Notes: a model not told the origin generated them from the sequence alone. Positions 1 through 12,429 are shown, counted from the first letter of the stretch. The stretch is DNA of 64,000 nt from Nymphaea colorata (GCF_008831285.2 NC_045145.1:10478802-10542801), one strand, 5' to 3'. Numbers and translations are program-made.

Positions 1-1004
1 TGAAAACCCCTTTCAGCATGTAAAATATCAAACCTGATACAAAAGAATTATCAAATTTATAACAGTCCTTTCGAAATTATGATAAAATTGTGGTGTATTT
101 CTGAATAAATTTTCTCAAAAAAGCGTTAAAGTCCATGCCTTGCTTGATTTCCCCGTTTCTTCCCCAGTTTCTCTCTCTTCTCTCAACTCCTTTCCCTTTC
201 TCTTGCACCCAACTTCCACGGCCCGCTCCGTCCAGCGACCTCCATTCACCTGTGGCCACCGCCCACAAAACATTGAGTCCTTTCTCTCTTATTACTTGTT
301 TCCTTTTATATATATTCTTTTAGCTTTTTATTTTTTTGGTTTGATCACCAGAAACCTTGCAGCGGCCACTTCTAGTTAAGTACAGCAACTGGCGAGGCCT
401 CCCAATGTGTCAACACAGGGGCTGCCCAATGCCCAAGGCATGACACCCATACACACGGTGTATATATATATATAATCCCAACAGGCAGGAGGGATCTCCT
501 TTCATCAAGGCTGCCCGATGAAAACGCCCCCCTTCCTAACAAGACTACGATCCAGTGCATCTGGTAGTGTATTTTGAGAAGTTGGAAGATTTCTATATCC
601 AAACCCGAATAGAAAAGTTCACACAAGTCCTCATTCTCTCTCTCTCTCTCTTTATATATATATCTATATATATATATCTATATATATATCTTGGGTTTGC
701 TTAACAGAGGCCAAGGATTTCACTGTAGGAATAGTGCACCCATGGCCGAACCGAGGCTCGGAACATCTTTTCATCTTCATTTTATTTATTTATGTATGGC
801 TTGTGTATTTCGGGTCAAACGCCACTCAAGTTACTTCTATCCGAAAGGAACGACGCAGCAAGGAGGCATGACGGACTGGAATTATATTCAAATAAAATAA
901 GGCCATGTTGAAGAGAGAGAAACAGACAAAAATGGAAAAAGGAAAGCCACTGAGCAACACATGGTCTTCTTCTTTTTGTAATTATTGATACAAATAAATT
1001 AATT
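1..1004. other. spacer without a recognisable gene; CT/TA microsatellite
   Basis: Open frames here are short and match no family I recognise. A compound microsatellite, (CT)n followed by interrupted (TA)n, lies at about 635-690. No gene is called. Confidence 0.5.
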
Positions 1005-1132
1005 CTGCCTCTGTAGTTCTCGATATGTACTTATGATGCAATTGCATGTATGATGAACATCATGATGTCTGCCTCTGTAGTTCTCGATATGTACTTATGA
1101 TGCAATTGCATGTACGATGAACATCATGTTGT
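1005..1132. repeat. 64-bp tandem duplication (two copies)
   Basis: The block 1005-1068, starting CTGCCTCTGTAG, is repeated head to tail at 1069-1132. I count about two differences in 64 positions, so the duplication is recent relative to the decayed elements nearby. Each unit contains the palindromic stretch GATGCAATTGCATG. No coding frame spans it. Confidence 0.9.
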
Positions 1133-2187
1133 AGTGTCATGTTCGTATGTCACAAATGCAGAATATCACATCTACAGTTGCATTCATAGAAATAAACAAT
1201 ATTATAAATCATATCATGCTTACAAAATGCCATCATAATGCTACATCTCATATATTGACCATCAACTGATAAACCTAAAGGAAGGTATACGTACTCTCGA
1301 CAACGACCTGCATAGCATATGAATCATGAATCAAAAGCATGCATATTGACGACATGTATGGATGTAGTATCATTTTAGATCGATGGCATATTCAAACCCA
1401 ATAATATTGCACATACATGCACAGATTCATGCAAAGGCATTAAGCGGACATTCATATGGCTTTCATGGAATCATGACACATAATTTATTTCACTATGACA
1501 TATGCAGCCATATCATTTATTTTACTATGACCTATGCAACCATAAATATATAACCATATTATGAGAAACCAACGGATAGCAGCGTACCTCAATACTTGCA
1601 AACCCAAGTCACGAGTAAGAACAGGAGGAGGAAAATAAGAGACGCACGGCATAAATGCATATTCTCTCACTGCTTATAACTAGAATTTTTTTGATAGTTT
1701 CTCTACCTATTACGACTATTAAATGCTCTTAATTTTAGGTAGTGGCTACAATGAGGAAAAATAAGTATCCACTAAGCAAATAAATAAGATTAATGAAAAC
1801 CGAAATGATCTCTTTTTAAAGAAAAAGTTGCGGGGCTTACACGCAAGCTACCTGCATGCCTACATGATGACTGGCCACTCATCGGGATCCAATGTGGTTA
1901 AGCTAAAGGTAGGCCGGCTGCATAAATCAGCGCCATACATTGGCATTTAAGATCAATTATTACTAATTATTGGTTCAATTTGTACTTAAACATTTCTTCT
2001 TGTCATTTACTGTTTTTATTTACGCAAAGAATGAATTGATTTTGGACAAACAAAATTCATGTCCACAATTCTTGCTCTTTTTTCTGGCAAGTTTGATAGG
2101 TTTTCTATCGAGGCCAAGTTGAGTCCATCCTAGCCTATGACCGTCACCCCTAGTAGGCAGGTTAAGTAGGAGTTTTAGTCATATATT
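1133..2187. other. spacer, nothing recognised
   Basis: AT-rich non-coding sequence on both strands. No protein family, RNA gene or terminal repeat was identified. Confidence 0.4.
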
Positions 2188-2561
2188 TTGAGCTGCACAA
2201 TAAGTGGAGCTAACAACTCGAACTCGCTGGAAAAAAGTTTTGACTCGAGCTTGTATAAACAAGTCGAATTTGAGTTTAAATTTACAGTCAAAATGTTAAA
2301 CAGTGGAGTTCGAGTTGTAATAACAAGCCTTGTTTAAACGTAGCTCAATTGGCTCAACTACTTAAAACCAGTGCATTATTGTTGAATTAGTTAGACAATT
2401 TAACAGGTCAAAAGAAATGATACAGGTTGACATAAATGAGTTAAACAAGTTAAACGAGTTGACATCGAGTGTGACATTATATAGTTGACTCAAGTTCGAG
2501 CTTGTTCAATAGAGCTCGAGTTTTTTGAGCCAAGTTAGCATGGCTCGTATGCAATGCCTCA
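2188..2561. mobile_element. hAT-like MITE rich in CTCGAG/GAGTTCGAG motifs
   Basis: The block is full of short inverted words such as ACTCGAGCTTG, GAGTTCGAG and AGCTCGAG. It begins near GAGCTGCACAATAAG and ends near GGCTCGTATGCAATGCCTCA, which resemble inverted termini of one another. Many plant genomes carry non-autonomous hAT-like elements of this type, beginning GGGCTGCAAACGAGC and rich in CTCGAGC. The match is degenerate and no clean target-site duplication is visible, so superfamily assignment is tentative. Confidence 0.45.
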
Positions 2562-2930
2562 TCAATTGCATCTTTTCCAACTAAGGTCTCTAGCAGTCCC
2601 CAAGAAGCTATATCCCATTGTAGTTAGCTCTCCCTCACTTGGTCCAGCCATTTCCACTGTGAAGACCACTCACTACAACTATTCTGCATCAAACCTCGTG
2701 AGGATCTTTCCACAAATTTATTAATGTCTTGAGGAAAAACAATATATACAGTATCACAAAAAACAACAGCAAAAAAGAGCAACAAAAACCAGCTGCTAAT
2801 TACATACGAGGCAACAAAGAGAGAGTATCTAGGTCAGGTTTAGAGAGCAAGATGCAGAAACAAGGCCAATGAAATTGCATTATTAGAGCAAATCAGCCAA
2901 AACTTGCTCTTCCTTCTAATTTGTCCTTCA

Positions 2931-2935
2931 ACCAT
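2931..2935. repeat. left target-site duplication ACCAT
   Basis: The five bases ACCAT directly precede the TG that ends the 3' LTR remnant. The same five bases directly follow the outer end of the 5' LTR at 14875-14879. This pair defines the ends of the Tat element. Confidence 0.8.
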
Positions 2936-3145
2936 TGTTCGCACCCCTCCCGTCCTTAGGGTGTCAATTGACTGCGAAGCAATAAAATTTTAAATTAGGT
3001 TTTGAAGAAAATTTTAAGAGAAAGGAATCCGCCCAGCGGTGCGAGGTTCAAATGTTCCTATTGCCTTTAACATGGGTAATTGGACCCATGACTAAGTATT
3101 TCTCAGATCATATACAAGTCACGGATCATATACAAGTCATTTGAT
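2936..3145 (-). repeat. 3' LTR remnant (terminal about 200 bp)
   Basis: This block aligns by eye with 10395-10594. Shared words include GGGTGTCAATTGA, GCGAAGCAA and TTTTGAAGAAA, and both end at TGTTC on the plus strand. It is the last part of an LTR in element orientation. It is joined directly to integrase coding sequence at a shared CATTTGATGCA, where the 5' LTR copy continues instead into its own interior. The rest of the 3' LTR is absent. Confidence 0.8.
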
Positions 3146-3365
3146 GCATCTTTTGACAAATCGATGACAATTTTTCTATATTGTGGGCCAATAGTCTCAC
3201 TATATGCTTGACGACGGTTTGATACCCTATATGTCCCCTACAAATTCCTTCGGGGGCTTTTTGAATGACTTCTACCACCTCATTTGCATCGAGACATCTT
3301 GCATATTTTGTGTTAAATCCTCTTCTATATGAGACTCTAGCTAAAATGAAATATCTTAAAGACAT
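3126..3365 (-). pseudogene. Tat element integrase, N-terminal zinc-binding domain only
   Basis: The frame contains GICRGHIGYQTVVKH and ends with ICQKMHQ. This corresponds to the HHCC zinc-binding domain that precedes retroviral-type integrase cores, with the second cysteine of the C-x2-C pair apparently replaced by Met. The catalytic DDE core should follow but does not: the frame runs into LTR sequence at 3126-3145. Integration activity would therefore be lost. It lies downstream of the second RNase H, as expected for Tat-lineage pol. Confidence 0.8.
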
Positions 3366-3698
3366 GTGCCAAAAAGCTCTTCACTCTTTTCGAGGCATTT
3401 CAAGTGGAAATGCTCTTGTTTGGAGAAAATCTTTAATGTTCTGATACCATGGTGCTTCTTTGCATTCTGGTTGTAGCACCTATTTTGGCCTGACATAGGA
3501 TGATTGTTTGAGTTTACCGACATCAAAAGATCTGATAGACTCTTGAGGTTTAAATGGGACGGTAGAGCTCAAACTAGTCAAACCATCTGTGATTGGGTTA
3601 AATTCTCTCTTGACATATGAAAGTTGACACTAATCGAATTGCTTTATGATGGATGTCATCTTCTCTTGATATGAGATCAATTTTTGATCTTTGACTTG

Positions 3699-3932
3699 CT
3701 AGTCTACATTAACTTGGTTCGCAACTAAGAGAGAATCTCCGAAAATGTGAACTCTTTGTATATTAAATTGGAGAATCATTTTGAGTTCTTGAATTAAGGC
3801 CTTGTATTCTGCCATGTGATAAGTGCAAGAGAAACTTAATTTGAGGGAGTAAGGAATCATTTCTTTTTTTGGTGTAATGAAAAGTATCCTAATACATGCC
3901 CCAACTCTGCTTTTAGATCCATCAAAGTGCAT
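3699..3932 (-). pseudogene. Tat element second (archaeal-type) RNase H domain
   Basis: Motifs HFDGSKS, AEYKALIQEL and IFGDSLLVANQV occur in order, matching the acidic active-site positions (D, E, D) of the additional RNase H found between the ordinary RNase H and integrase in Tat/Ogre-type gypsy elements. In the living element it would degrade RNA in RNA-DNA hybrids during reverse transcription. The fragment covers the N-terminal half of the domain and ends at a stop. It is the best lineage marker in this element. Confidence 0.85.
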
Positions 3933-4201
3933 CTTTCACGTCGGCTTTGGCTTAGTTGTTAGGATTTGCTCATCTAAAAAATCATCATTTACTTTGATTT
4001 CCTCAGATAGAGAGAAGTCTGTCAATTGATCGGTAATAGCTTGCCCCTTAATTTATTTATGTGACATATATTTCAAGTTATATTGTATCAACAAAACTTG
4101 CCACTTTGCTATCCTATAGTTTAAAGATGGTCGTTCAAGGATATACTTGAGTAGATTGAGCATGGAGAAAATTTTGACATCGCATGATAGTAAGTAGTGC
4201 A

Positions 4202-4408
4202 TTAATTTTGGCACATCAAAACCAAGGCTAAACAGGTTTTTTCCTTATGTGAGTAATTATTTTCATACTGCACAAATATTTTGCTGGCATAATAAATGGA
4301 ATGCTTTATTTGGCATCCTTTTTCATTTGCGTTAAAAATCCACCACATGCTGAAATTGTTGACTGTGATGTAGAAAAGTAAGGGTTTCCCTAAAATTGGA
4401 GGTTTCAA
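4202..4408 (-). pseudogene. Tat element RT-linked RNase H domain
   Basis: The translation contains LGKPLLFYITV, YYASKIFVQYENNYS and EKTCLALV, the typical order in the RNase H domain fused to gypsy reverse transcriptases. It lies about 160 bp downstream, in element orientation, of the RT fragment. Frames are interrupted by stops. Confidence 0.85.
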
Positions 4409-4570
4409 AATTACGAGTAACAGAAATATTTCTTGATCTTTTTGAATGGGGCCTCACATTCATGTCCCTATTCAAACTTGTCTCCTTTCCATAGTAAATA
4501 GTTGAAGAGTTCACATTTCAAGGTAATTTTAGATATAAACCTTCTGATTGGCTAAATTCTGTCTTTCAAA

Positions 4571-5108
4571 CTACGTAGCTCCCATCTCAATCATTGTCTT
4601 TATCTTAGAGGGATCATTTTCAATTTCCTTTTTGCTAACTATAAATCCTAAAAGTTTGTCGGATTCCACACTGAGCACACACATCTGTGGATTTTGTCTG
4701 AGGTTGTATTGTAAAAATCTATCAAATACTTGAAAAAGAATACTGATGTGATTCTTCTTAGTCTTTGACTTAATTAGCAAATCATCCACATATGCATCCA
4801 TGATTTGATGTAATTTTATATGTTACCATAGTGTTCTTTAAGGTGAAAGACATTGTAGTATAGCAGAAAGTGCCCAATGAGGTTGTAAATGATGTTTTGA
4901 GCTAGTCCTGAGTCGCGAGCTTGATTTGGTTGTAGCTAGAATATCCGTCCATAAAAAACAACATAGCATGGCCTGCGGTGCTCTCCACTAACAACTCGAT
5001 AATTGAAAGTTGATAATCATCTTTTGGTGTGGATTTATTCAAACCTGTTAAATCTATGTAGCATTGAATTTTGCCATTTTTATTTGGGATTACCATGATA
5101 TTTGCCAC
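4571..5108 (-). pseudogene. Tat element reverse transcriptase
   Basis: Two in-order fragments. The first (4902-5108) has VIPNKNGKIQCYIDLTGLNK, the YQLSIIELLVESTAGH block and FMDGYSSYNQI, which holds the first catalytic aspartate. The second (4571-4801) has YVDDLLIKSK, the YxDD active-site box, and LLGFIVSKKEIE. The wording of both blocks is close to Tat-lineage RTs. About 100 bp between them is out of frame. The polymerase would copy element RNA into DNA in a virus-like particle; this copy cannot be translated through. Confidence 0.9.
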
Positions 5109-5800
5109 TCATTCAAGATAGTCAATTGTTTGGATGAACCTTGCCTTTAGTAATTCTTCTAGGCCTTCCTTAACTTTTTTCTCAAGAGGAAGGTCTAATT
5201 TTCTCAATTTTTGCTTTACTGGCTTGCATTCTAGCTTCAATGACAATCGATGCTCGATCAGTTTAGTATCAAGTCATGGCATGTCTTCATAAGCCATGAA
5301 AAAAGTTCTTGATGATTTTTGAGAAAGTTTATCAACTTTGCTCTTTCTTTTGTTGAGAGACTTGTCCCAATTTGCAACATCTTTGGGCTTTCTTACACGC
5401 CAATGTTAATTTCCTCTATTGAGTCATTAACCAAAGGCGTAGTTGTTCTTGTATTTTCATGTAAATGAACTCTTGACATTTTGTCTCAATGAGTTCTATA
5501 TTTACCTTGTTGAAGGATTTTGGCATTTGATCCTTAGGTGCCATCCTAAAGATGATGCAAGAGTTAGATAAAAATTAAGACACTTTGCATAAAACAAAAC
5601 ATATTGTATATATCATTGTATATTTGGAAGTATTAGAAAATGAAAACACTTGGTTTATTGGAGTACAATGATGACAAAATAATAAAATGATGATTGTTTA
5701 AACTAGATGGTGAACATCCACCTATTGTGTTGCTTTTGATAAATGGGACTTCTTATGTGTTCACCTCTGCATAGTTCCGGCATCCTAGGGCTCAAGTGCC

Positions 5801-6470
5801 TCATTTCCCTATCAATATAATGGGCTCCAAAATTCTATTCTCATGTTTGCCAAGGTCATTAAATGGACAATGATCATGATGCATGAAGAGGTTAAATGCC
5901 TTCTCATTTTGTGAGAAATCCTTGAATAATGGATGTGTTTTGTAATTTATTGTGGATAGGTCTAGCTTGTTGTCTTTCGCTACCCACATTTGTTTCTTGG
6001 GTTTGCGAATGGTTAATTTGTTGAGACTTTGGTTGAGCTCTTCTTCCTTGCAAATATGGATACTCAACATATCAAATACATATGTTGGGACTGGAATCAT
6101 TGGATGCATGAGGCGATTTTGCCTATCTTTTGCATATATTGTGACGATATTCAACCAATGAGCCTGTTTGACATACTAATGTAGTGTGGAAGGAACTGCA
6201 TTAGTGGCATAGATCCATGCCTTGTCGATTAGCAAATTGAATGAAATTTCTATATTCACCACATGAAATAGAACTCGATGTTGTGTTCCAGAGATATTCA
6301 AATCAAGACATATGTAGCCTAGGTAAGACTGTCCCGATCCATCACATCTATGAATCAAGATTGATGATGAAGTATAGTTAGCTTGCCTTATACCCAATGT
6401 ACAGACTGTTTGCTATGGACAAATGTTTAGGCTGGCTCCTTCGTCGATTAAGACATCAGAAACTCTCATG
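5801..6470 (-). pseudogene. Tat element aspartic protease and protease-RT linker
   Basis: At about 6420-6465 the minus strand reads VLIDEGASLNIC, the retroelement protease active-site motif in the D-x-G form used by Tat elements. It is followed at 6176-6397 by GYICLDLNISGTQHRVLFHV and KAWIYATNAVPSTLH; WI(H/Y)xxxAVPSTLHQ is a strong Tat-protease signature. Linker sequence of unknown function continues to 5801. The protease would cut Gag-Pol. Stops separate the pieces. Confidence 0.8.
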
Positions 6471-6654
6471 TCCATTGTCTCAATTACTATGTGCAAGGCA
6501 TCATTATGCAATGTGTCTCAATTTGGCAAGTCTTCGTTACAAAACATGATTGAATTATTGCAGTATAGTCAGAAAGCCCATGTGTCACCCTGACTATGAA
6601 TAAATTTTTCCTTCTTGATTTGAAGTAGAGAATATAATTTTCCAAAAAGAACTT

Positions 6655-7895
6655 TCAAAGGTTCTGGATCCCATATTTGTGACCCTTGATCAACGTCTGT
6701 TTGAATATACATCTACTTGATTCAGCTTGCTCATTTGTTGACTTTTTGTTTGGTCTAGATAACAATTCAAAGAAGTGAAGGAACACTTTCCCCTTTTTAT
6801 TTTCCACCATGATCTTGTAACCTTTAGAAAATACCATTAGGGCTGTTTCATTTCCATGCTTAGGAAAAAGATTCTTAAGAATGTCCTGCTGTTCATTAAT
6901 TACCTTGTCTATTTTATGGTCAACTACGTCTTGCATTATGTTTTTAAGTACAATGCAATCTTCTTTATTGTGCCCTAGAGCATGATGAAATTTACAAAAT
7001 TGCTCTTTTATTTTTCCCATCATGGGGGGAAGATTGAAAACTTTTGGAAGGAACATAGTACCTCTTTTAACTAGCTTGCACATGATTTTTTGTAATTCTG
7101 CTCTAATGAGATAAACTTTCTGTCATATCCCCAACCATGATGTTTGTTCTTGGTGTCACTGCTATTGCTGGCTTTGTTGGCTACTCCTTTATTCTTGGAG
7201 TAGTCTATCTTTTTCTTCTTGAAGGTGGCAGCATTGGCTATGATCTTGGGTGGAGCATTCTAACTTCTGCTGCTTTTATTGGCATATTCATTCAATTTTA
7301 TTGGGATAACAACATCAAAAGCTCCATTTTCAATTCATGTCTCGATCCATTTAGCCCTTTCGGTGAGATCAATGAAAGATTTGATCAGAGTATTACAAAT
7401 GAAGCTCCACAATGGTTGTTTTAAGTTGTTGGCGATCAGCCCCAATGCATAGGATTGGGAGATTGGGTCTCTCATCTTTTTGCAAAAAGACCTCTATCTT
7501 TGAATAAAATCTCTTAACTTTTTACATGGTCTCTGCTTCAGATAGTATAAGGTGTTGATTGTGAGGGTAGTTTCAACATCTTGAATGAACCTTTCAATGA
7601 AGAGGTTGACCAGCCTGTCAAAATTTTTAGCTCTATAGGGTTAACATGTTCCATGTACCATTGTGCTGCAATTCCTTCTAAGCTCCCAGAAAAACATCGA
7701 AAGAGAGCTCTATGATTGTGGCTGAATTTGTAACATTCTACAAAGAACACGATCAAGTCCGCCTTTGGGTTTCCATAACCATTTGATGGATTTCTTAGGC
7801 AAGTTCTTAATGTGCTTGTTGTTTTCTAAGCTTTCGTAAAAGTCTTTGAAGGCAAAATTTCTTTTATTCTTTCCTTTAAGTTGAACTGCATTCAA
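6655..7895 (-). pseudogene. Tat element gag
   Basis: Two parts. Upstream (7538-7895) is the capsid-like region with RALFRCFSGSLEGIAAQWYM, comparable to the LxxF...SLxGxAxxWF block of gypsy gag. Downstream (6655-7083) is CKFHHALGHNKEDCIVLKN, the C-x2-(C/H)...GH...C nucleic-acid-binding motif followed by the LKNxxQDxxD stretch of Tat gag. Gag builds the virus-like particle and binds element RNA. Frameshifts separate the parts. A hydrophobic open frame on the opposite strand (7137-7424) is a by-product. Confidence 0.8.
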
Positions 7896-8459
7896 CTTCT
7901 TTTTGACTTCTTGGATCTTTGGTTTCTAGGATTTTTCCTTCTTTTTATTGGGAGTCTTTTGTTCCTCATCACTACTTGATCTTTAGTGTCTATGGAAGAA
8001 TCAGAGCTACTTGAGGAACATTTCTTTGTTTTCTTTCCTTTCTATTTGACTTTCTTTGTCTAAGCTTGCTCTTGATTGAACATAATCATATATTTTCAAA
8101 ATCTCTTGTATTCTTCATACTCTAGATTATTTGCTTCCATCTTGGGAGTTGTACTTGAGGAGGATTTTTTCTCTTGTCTTTCGTGATTGGTTGTTCTAGT
8201 TCTATCTTAATTATTTTTTTATTGGCTTATAGTTTCCACCATAAAGAAGATGTTGACCTTGTAAGAAGAAAAATTGAAGATATTAGAATTTGATTTAATT
8301 GAGAGATAATTTTCACAAACAACAAATGAAGAAAATGACAAATTTTAATTTTGTACTGTGAGTAAAGTAACATTGACAAGATATGACAAAACTTGGCGAA
8401 AGTTGACAAAATTTGATATGGTTAACTATATTGTTTGAACTTGACATGACGATCTAGGG

Positions 8460-9420
8460 CATAAGGATAAATGGACAACCATTTTACATATTCAGGACCC
8501 ATGCCTGGACCAAGGATAAGGTACAAGTGGGCAAATGATTCCAACGTTGTTGGGCGCTGGTGTTTATTCTGGACCACTCTTTGGTATCTAGCTCACACTC
8601 CACAATGGTTCATTTTGATTTAATTTTGTAGGCATGCCTTTGACACTGTTAGAATTGTCTGATGCAACACTTTAGATGGTAGTCAATTATGAAAAATGGT
8701 CCTAGCAGAAGGCTTCCTTTAACTGGATTGTAGGTGTATCTTGATTTGATGACTTCTCGGTCAAGGAAGTCCCAAATGATGGTGAGGTCATCCACTTCCT
8801 CCATCTTTGCACGATAGTGCTTCATAATGGATAACCGGCCATCAGTGTTTTAAAAATGATATGATTGTGGTTCATGTGTTTGTAGAACCATGATTGTAAT
8901 GTAGAGACACATCCTTGTATCGATTCTGCATTCCCAATTGAAAATTTGGTCAATCCCCTATACATGAATGCCAATGCTACCATTGCTATGGATACGTGAA
9001 AGACTTTGACATGCCCCCATTTTCTAAAGAAGAGAGTTGTGTGGAAGTCCATTATGCACTCTTCATTGTTAAAGAAGATAAGACCTACCGTACAAGATAC
9101 CATGGAATTCTTATGCTTGTCTACAACACTTCTATAAAGTGAAGCATGATTGACATATTGGATATATGCATCACCAAGTTCTTTCAATTGGAGGTATTGA
9201 TGTCCATTTTCTTTTAAAAACTACCCAACTCAATTTTCCCATGAGTTTGCAAATCACTTCTAGAGTTTTGACTTGACCTTGATTGACAAGGAATTTGTTT
9301 TCAATTGGTCATTTTGGATCACCTTCTGACTCAGCAAAACCATGGAGAATTCATCTAGGGTGATCATCATTTCACCTCATGAGAACCAAAATGTGTTGGT
9401 CCTTTGGTTTTAGCTTTTGG
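8460..9420 (-). pseudogene. plant mobile domain (PMD) frame between 5' LTR and gag of the Tat element
   Basis: Translating the minus strand gives TFWFS, a stop, then GEMMITLDEFSMVL near 9350-9400. Further on is VALAFMYRGLTKFS and IQGCVSTLQSWFYKHM (within 8822-9187), then a C-terminal block with DLTIIWDFLD near 8760. GEMxITLxD, LAxLYRGL and GGxLxLLQxWxxEH are hallmarks of the plant mobile domain (aminotransferase-like), known from MAIN/MAIL-type host proteins and from copies carried by plant transposable elements. It has the same orientation as gag and sits inside the element ends, so it travelled with the element. Its role there is unknown. Stops and frameshifts make this copy dead. Confidence 0.75.
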
Positions 9421-10377
9421 CGATTGTATGGATTAGACTACTGGATTAGACTACTGTTGATGGGTTGCTAGATTGACTGTTTCATCAATACCACAATCTT
9501 TATGTGGTATGGGAATATACATCGAAAAATTGGATACCATGAAAGATACCATTGAGGTAGGTAGCTACCACTTAGGATGATGCAAAGTCCGGATCGATCT
9601 TGACACAAGTGAAAATTCGACAAGAGAAAGTGACATAAATTGACCGACTGAAAACTCAAGAAGAGTTTGACATTTGGTGTGGACATGGACTTGAACACAA
9701 GGTTGGGCATTCCATCTCATACATCCAAGCAAATGATCAAAGATAAATCAAACAATTGATAATGAATTCCATAGGACTCTTGCCTATATGCATCATTTTA
9801 AAAATCGGTCTTGGAACCTATGGAAAATTGATTGATCCAAATTTATCCAAAATTTGAGGTCTGTCCAATTAAATCTATGGCACTGACATAGACTCCTCCA
9901 AGAGTTTTCTCAATTTGGGCTCTCCCTTTCTCCTTGTTCATCCATCGATATACCGAAACTGTTGTCTGTTTCAGTACTAATAAGGTAACTTCTCAGTCCA
10001 ATTGATGGTTTAGTTGTAAGGCTATATTTGGACATATCCTTGAAATAGCCGAACAACATGATGACCCAGACATGATATAAGTAAAAATTGTTTTTCAAAA
10101 TTCATGAGCATATGCAAAATAGATGGGTCTATTGCATATATTCCTACGATGTAAAACTTGAAAATTTGAGAGCATACACGACCACCATACAGCTCCCAAA
10201 TTGAGGAAGGGTAGGATACTTTATATAACTAAATGAAACATGGAATCTCCTCAATTAGTTCTAAATTCATTAAATGTGATGCCAGTAGGTATGGCCACAA
10301 CAGGTTTATGCAATTGATATCCGACATTATGAAAATGACTTGTATATGATAATCCTTAGATGGAAGATGATGGGCCT

Positions 10378-10394
10378 CCATCATGGTCGCTATC
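10378..10394 (-). promoter_or_regulatory. primer-binding-site-like sequence next to the 5' LTR
   Basis: Two bases inside the 5' LTR end the minus strand reads TAGCGACCATGATGGAG, a degenerate match to the TGGCGACTCCGCTGGGG type of site used by many Tat and Athila elements to prime minus-strand synthesis. The position is as expected; the match is partial. Confidence 0.55.
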
Positions 10395-12265
10395 TGTTCA
10401 CATCCCTCCCATCCTAAGGGTGTCAATTGAGTGCGAAGCAACATAATTTCAAATTGGGTTTTGAAGAAAGTTTTAAGAGAAATGGATCTGCCTATCGGCT
10501 TGAGACCAACCATTCCTACCACTTTTAACAAGGATAATTGGACTAAGGCCTAAGTATTTCTCCTATCATGTACAAGGCATTTGATGCAATCCTATATGCT
10601 TGTGCCTAGATGGTTGAGATTGAAATTAGAAGTTCATATTGAATTTAGTTTTGAACATGCAATTTCTAAACTTTTTTTTGGTAAATTGAAATGAAGTTTG
10701 GACAAGTTGTTTAAAAAATAAAGTTGGTAAACTATTTGAAAATTCAACTTGTTTTTGAGGAATTGATCAAATTCTTTGGAAAATTGAAAGATGTTCAAAT
10801 TGGAGACCATTGTTTTGGTAAAAAATGTGCCATTTGAATTAGATTTTAACATTGGCAAGGACATCGAAAATTGATTTGGATCATGGTCCTGATCAAAGAC
10901 TTTAGACATTTTCTTAATCATTTGGAAATTTGGATAGATAATTGAGAATTTGATTGGAAAATTTAGGAAGATATTAAGATCTGGTTTTTTGTTGTGAAAT
11001 CAAGATCATTCATGATTTTTTATTGGAATTGAGGTCAATTTATGTTCAAAGTTTTAGATAAATGGTTAAGTTTAGTTAGCAAATGTGTTGATTTTCAAAT
11101 CACTTTTTGCCAAATCACATGATTAGGTCTAAGAGATATGAACTTGATTTCAAGCGAGTTCTCTTCCTATGGAAGAGTTAGGTGCAAACAAATCTCACTT
11201 TTTGATGAAATGTATATTCCCAAATGTTAGAAAATATATTGTTTACAAACGTGTTTTGTCCAAATTAGGAAATGATGTTCATATTTCTTTTTTCTTTTGA
11301 AACTAAGTGAGATTTCTTTATTCTTATTGCAATAAGACTTTGTTACTTTTTGCAATTTGAAATAGAATCACTAAATTTTTTGAGAATGTACATGTGTGCA
11401 ATTTGATTGAATTCGTGTTGAATGAATGAAAAAAATGGAAACTATGTGAGACATTAATTATTCCATCTCTTATAATCTCTCAACATTCATTCAACATAAA
11501 CATTCATTTCATAATCCACCACATACAAAGGTTAATTTTTAGTTGGCATGTGGGACTTTCTCTAAGCGACATATTATCAAGCACAAGAGCTAGAGATGCA
11601 GTCCACCAGCTTAAGACTTGACACAAAATCACCAAAATAATAAAAATAATGTAAATGATGTTAAAATCAATCTTGAAAATATATGAGAGACGTGGACAAC
11701 ACCCCCTTTTGTCTAAAAATAGCAATAAAATTAGGTTTTATACAGATTTATGTAGCTGAAAATTAGAAGCGTTGATTCTATGAGAGCCTGTTCCTTAGAA
11801 AATGATGACAAATTATTAAAATTTTGCCTAACTTTTCATAAGTTAAGCATTTAAATCAGCAAGAGGAAATTTCCTCTTGAGGACATGCTCCCATTTGTGT
11901 TGGGCATTCAAGCTGGGCTTAGACATCAAGTTTTGGAAAACTTTCTTTTCTAAATCAAATTAGATTTCAGATTTTTCGCTAAAAAATTCATCCATTCCTT
12001 CGATGATTTCCTCACATTTGATCTCTTCTTTTGAGAGAAATGAAAATTAGATTTTGAACATGATTTTGGAGCATTTTTGGCTGTTGATTATCCCATGCAA
12101 ATGTATGAATGAAAACCAACAACTCCTAAAAATATTTTGGCTAAAAATTAACTTTGCAATAACTTCAAACTATGAAGTTTTAAGCTAAATTTCATGACAT
12201 CAAAGTCTGATTTCAGCAATATGCATGTACTTTTACGCATATATTACTAGAATTGACAAGGTTTT

Positions 12266-12398
12266 GGGATTAAATATTAAATAACTTTGTTGTTTTGAAC
12301 TGCGAAGACCAAAATGAAGTTTTCTTTTCTTTAAAGCAGTTTAAAAACATGTTCCAACCTGATTTTAGAGAGGAAAAATGAGTTTTAATAAGAGGTTT

Positions 12399-12429
<31 letters not shown>

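Noticed and set aside
7137-7424. hydrophobic 95-codon plus-strand frame that looks like a membrane protein
   Set aside because: It lies opposite Tat gag sequence; gag and pol homology is on the minus strand and no gene context supports a membrane protein.
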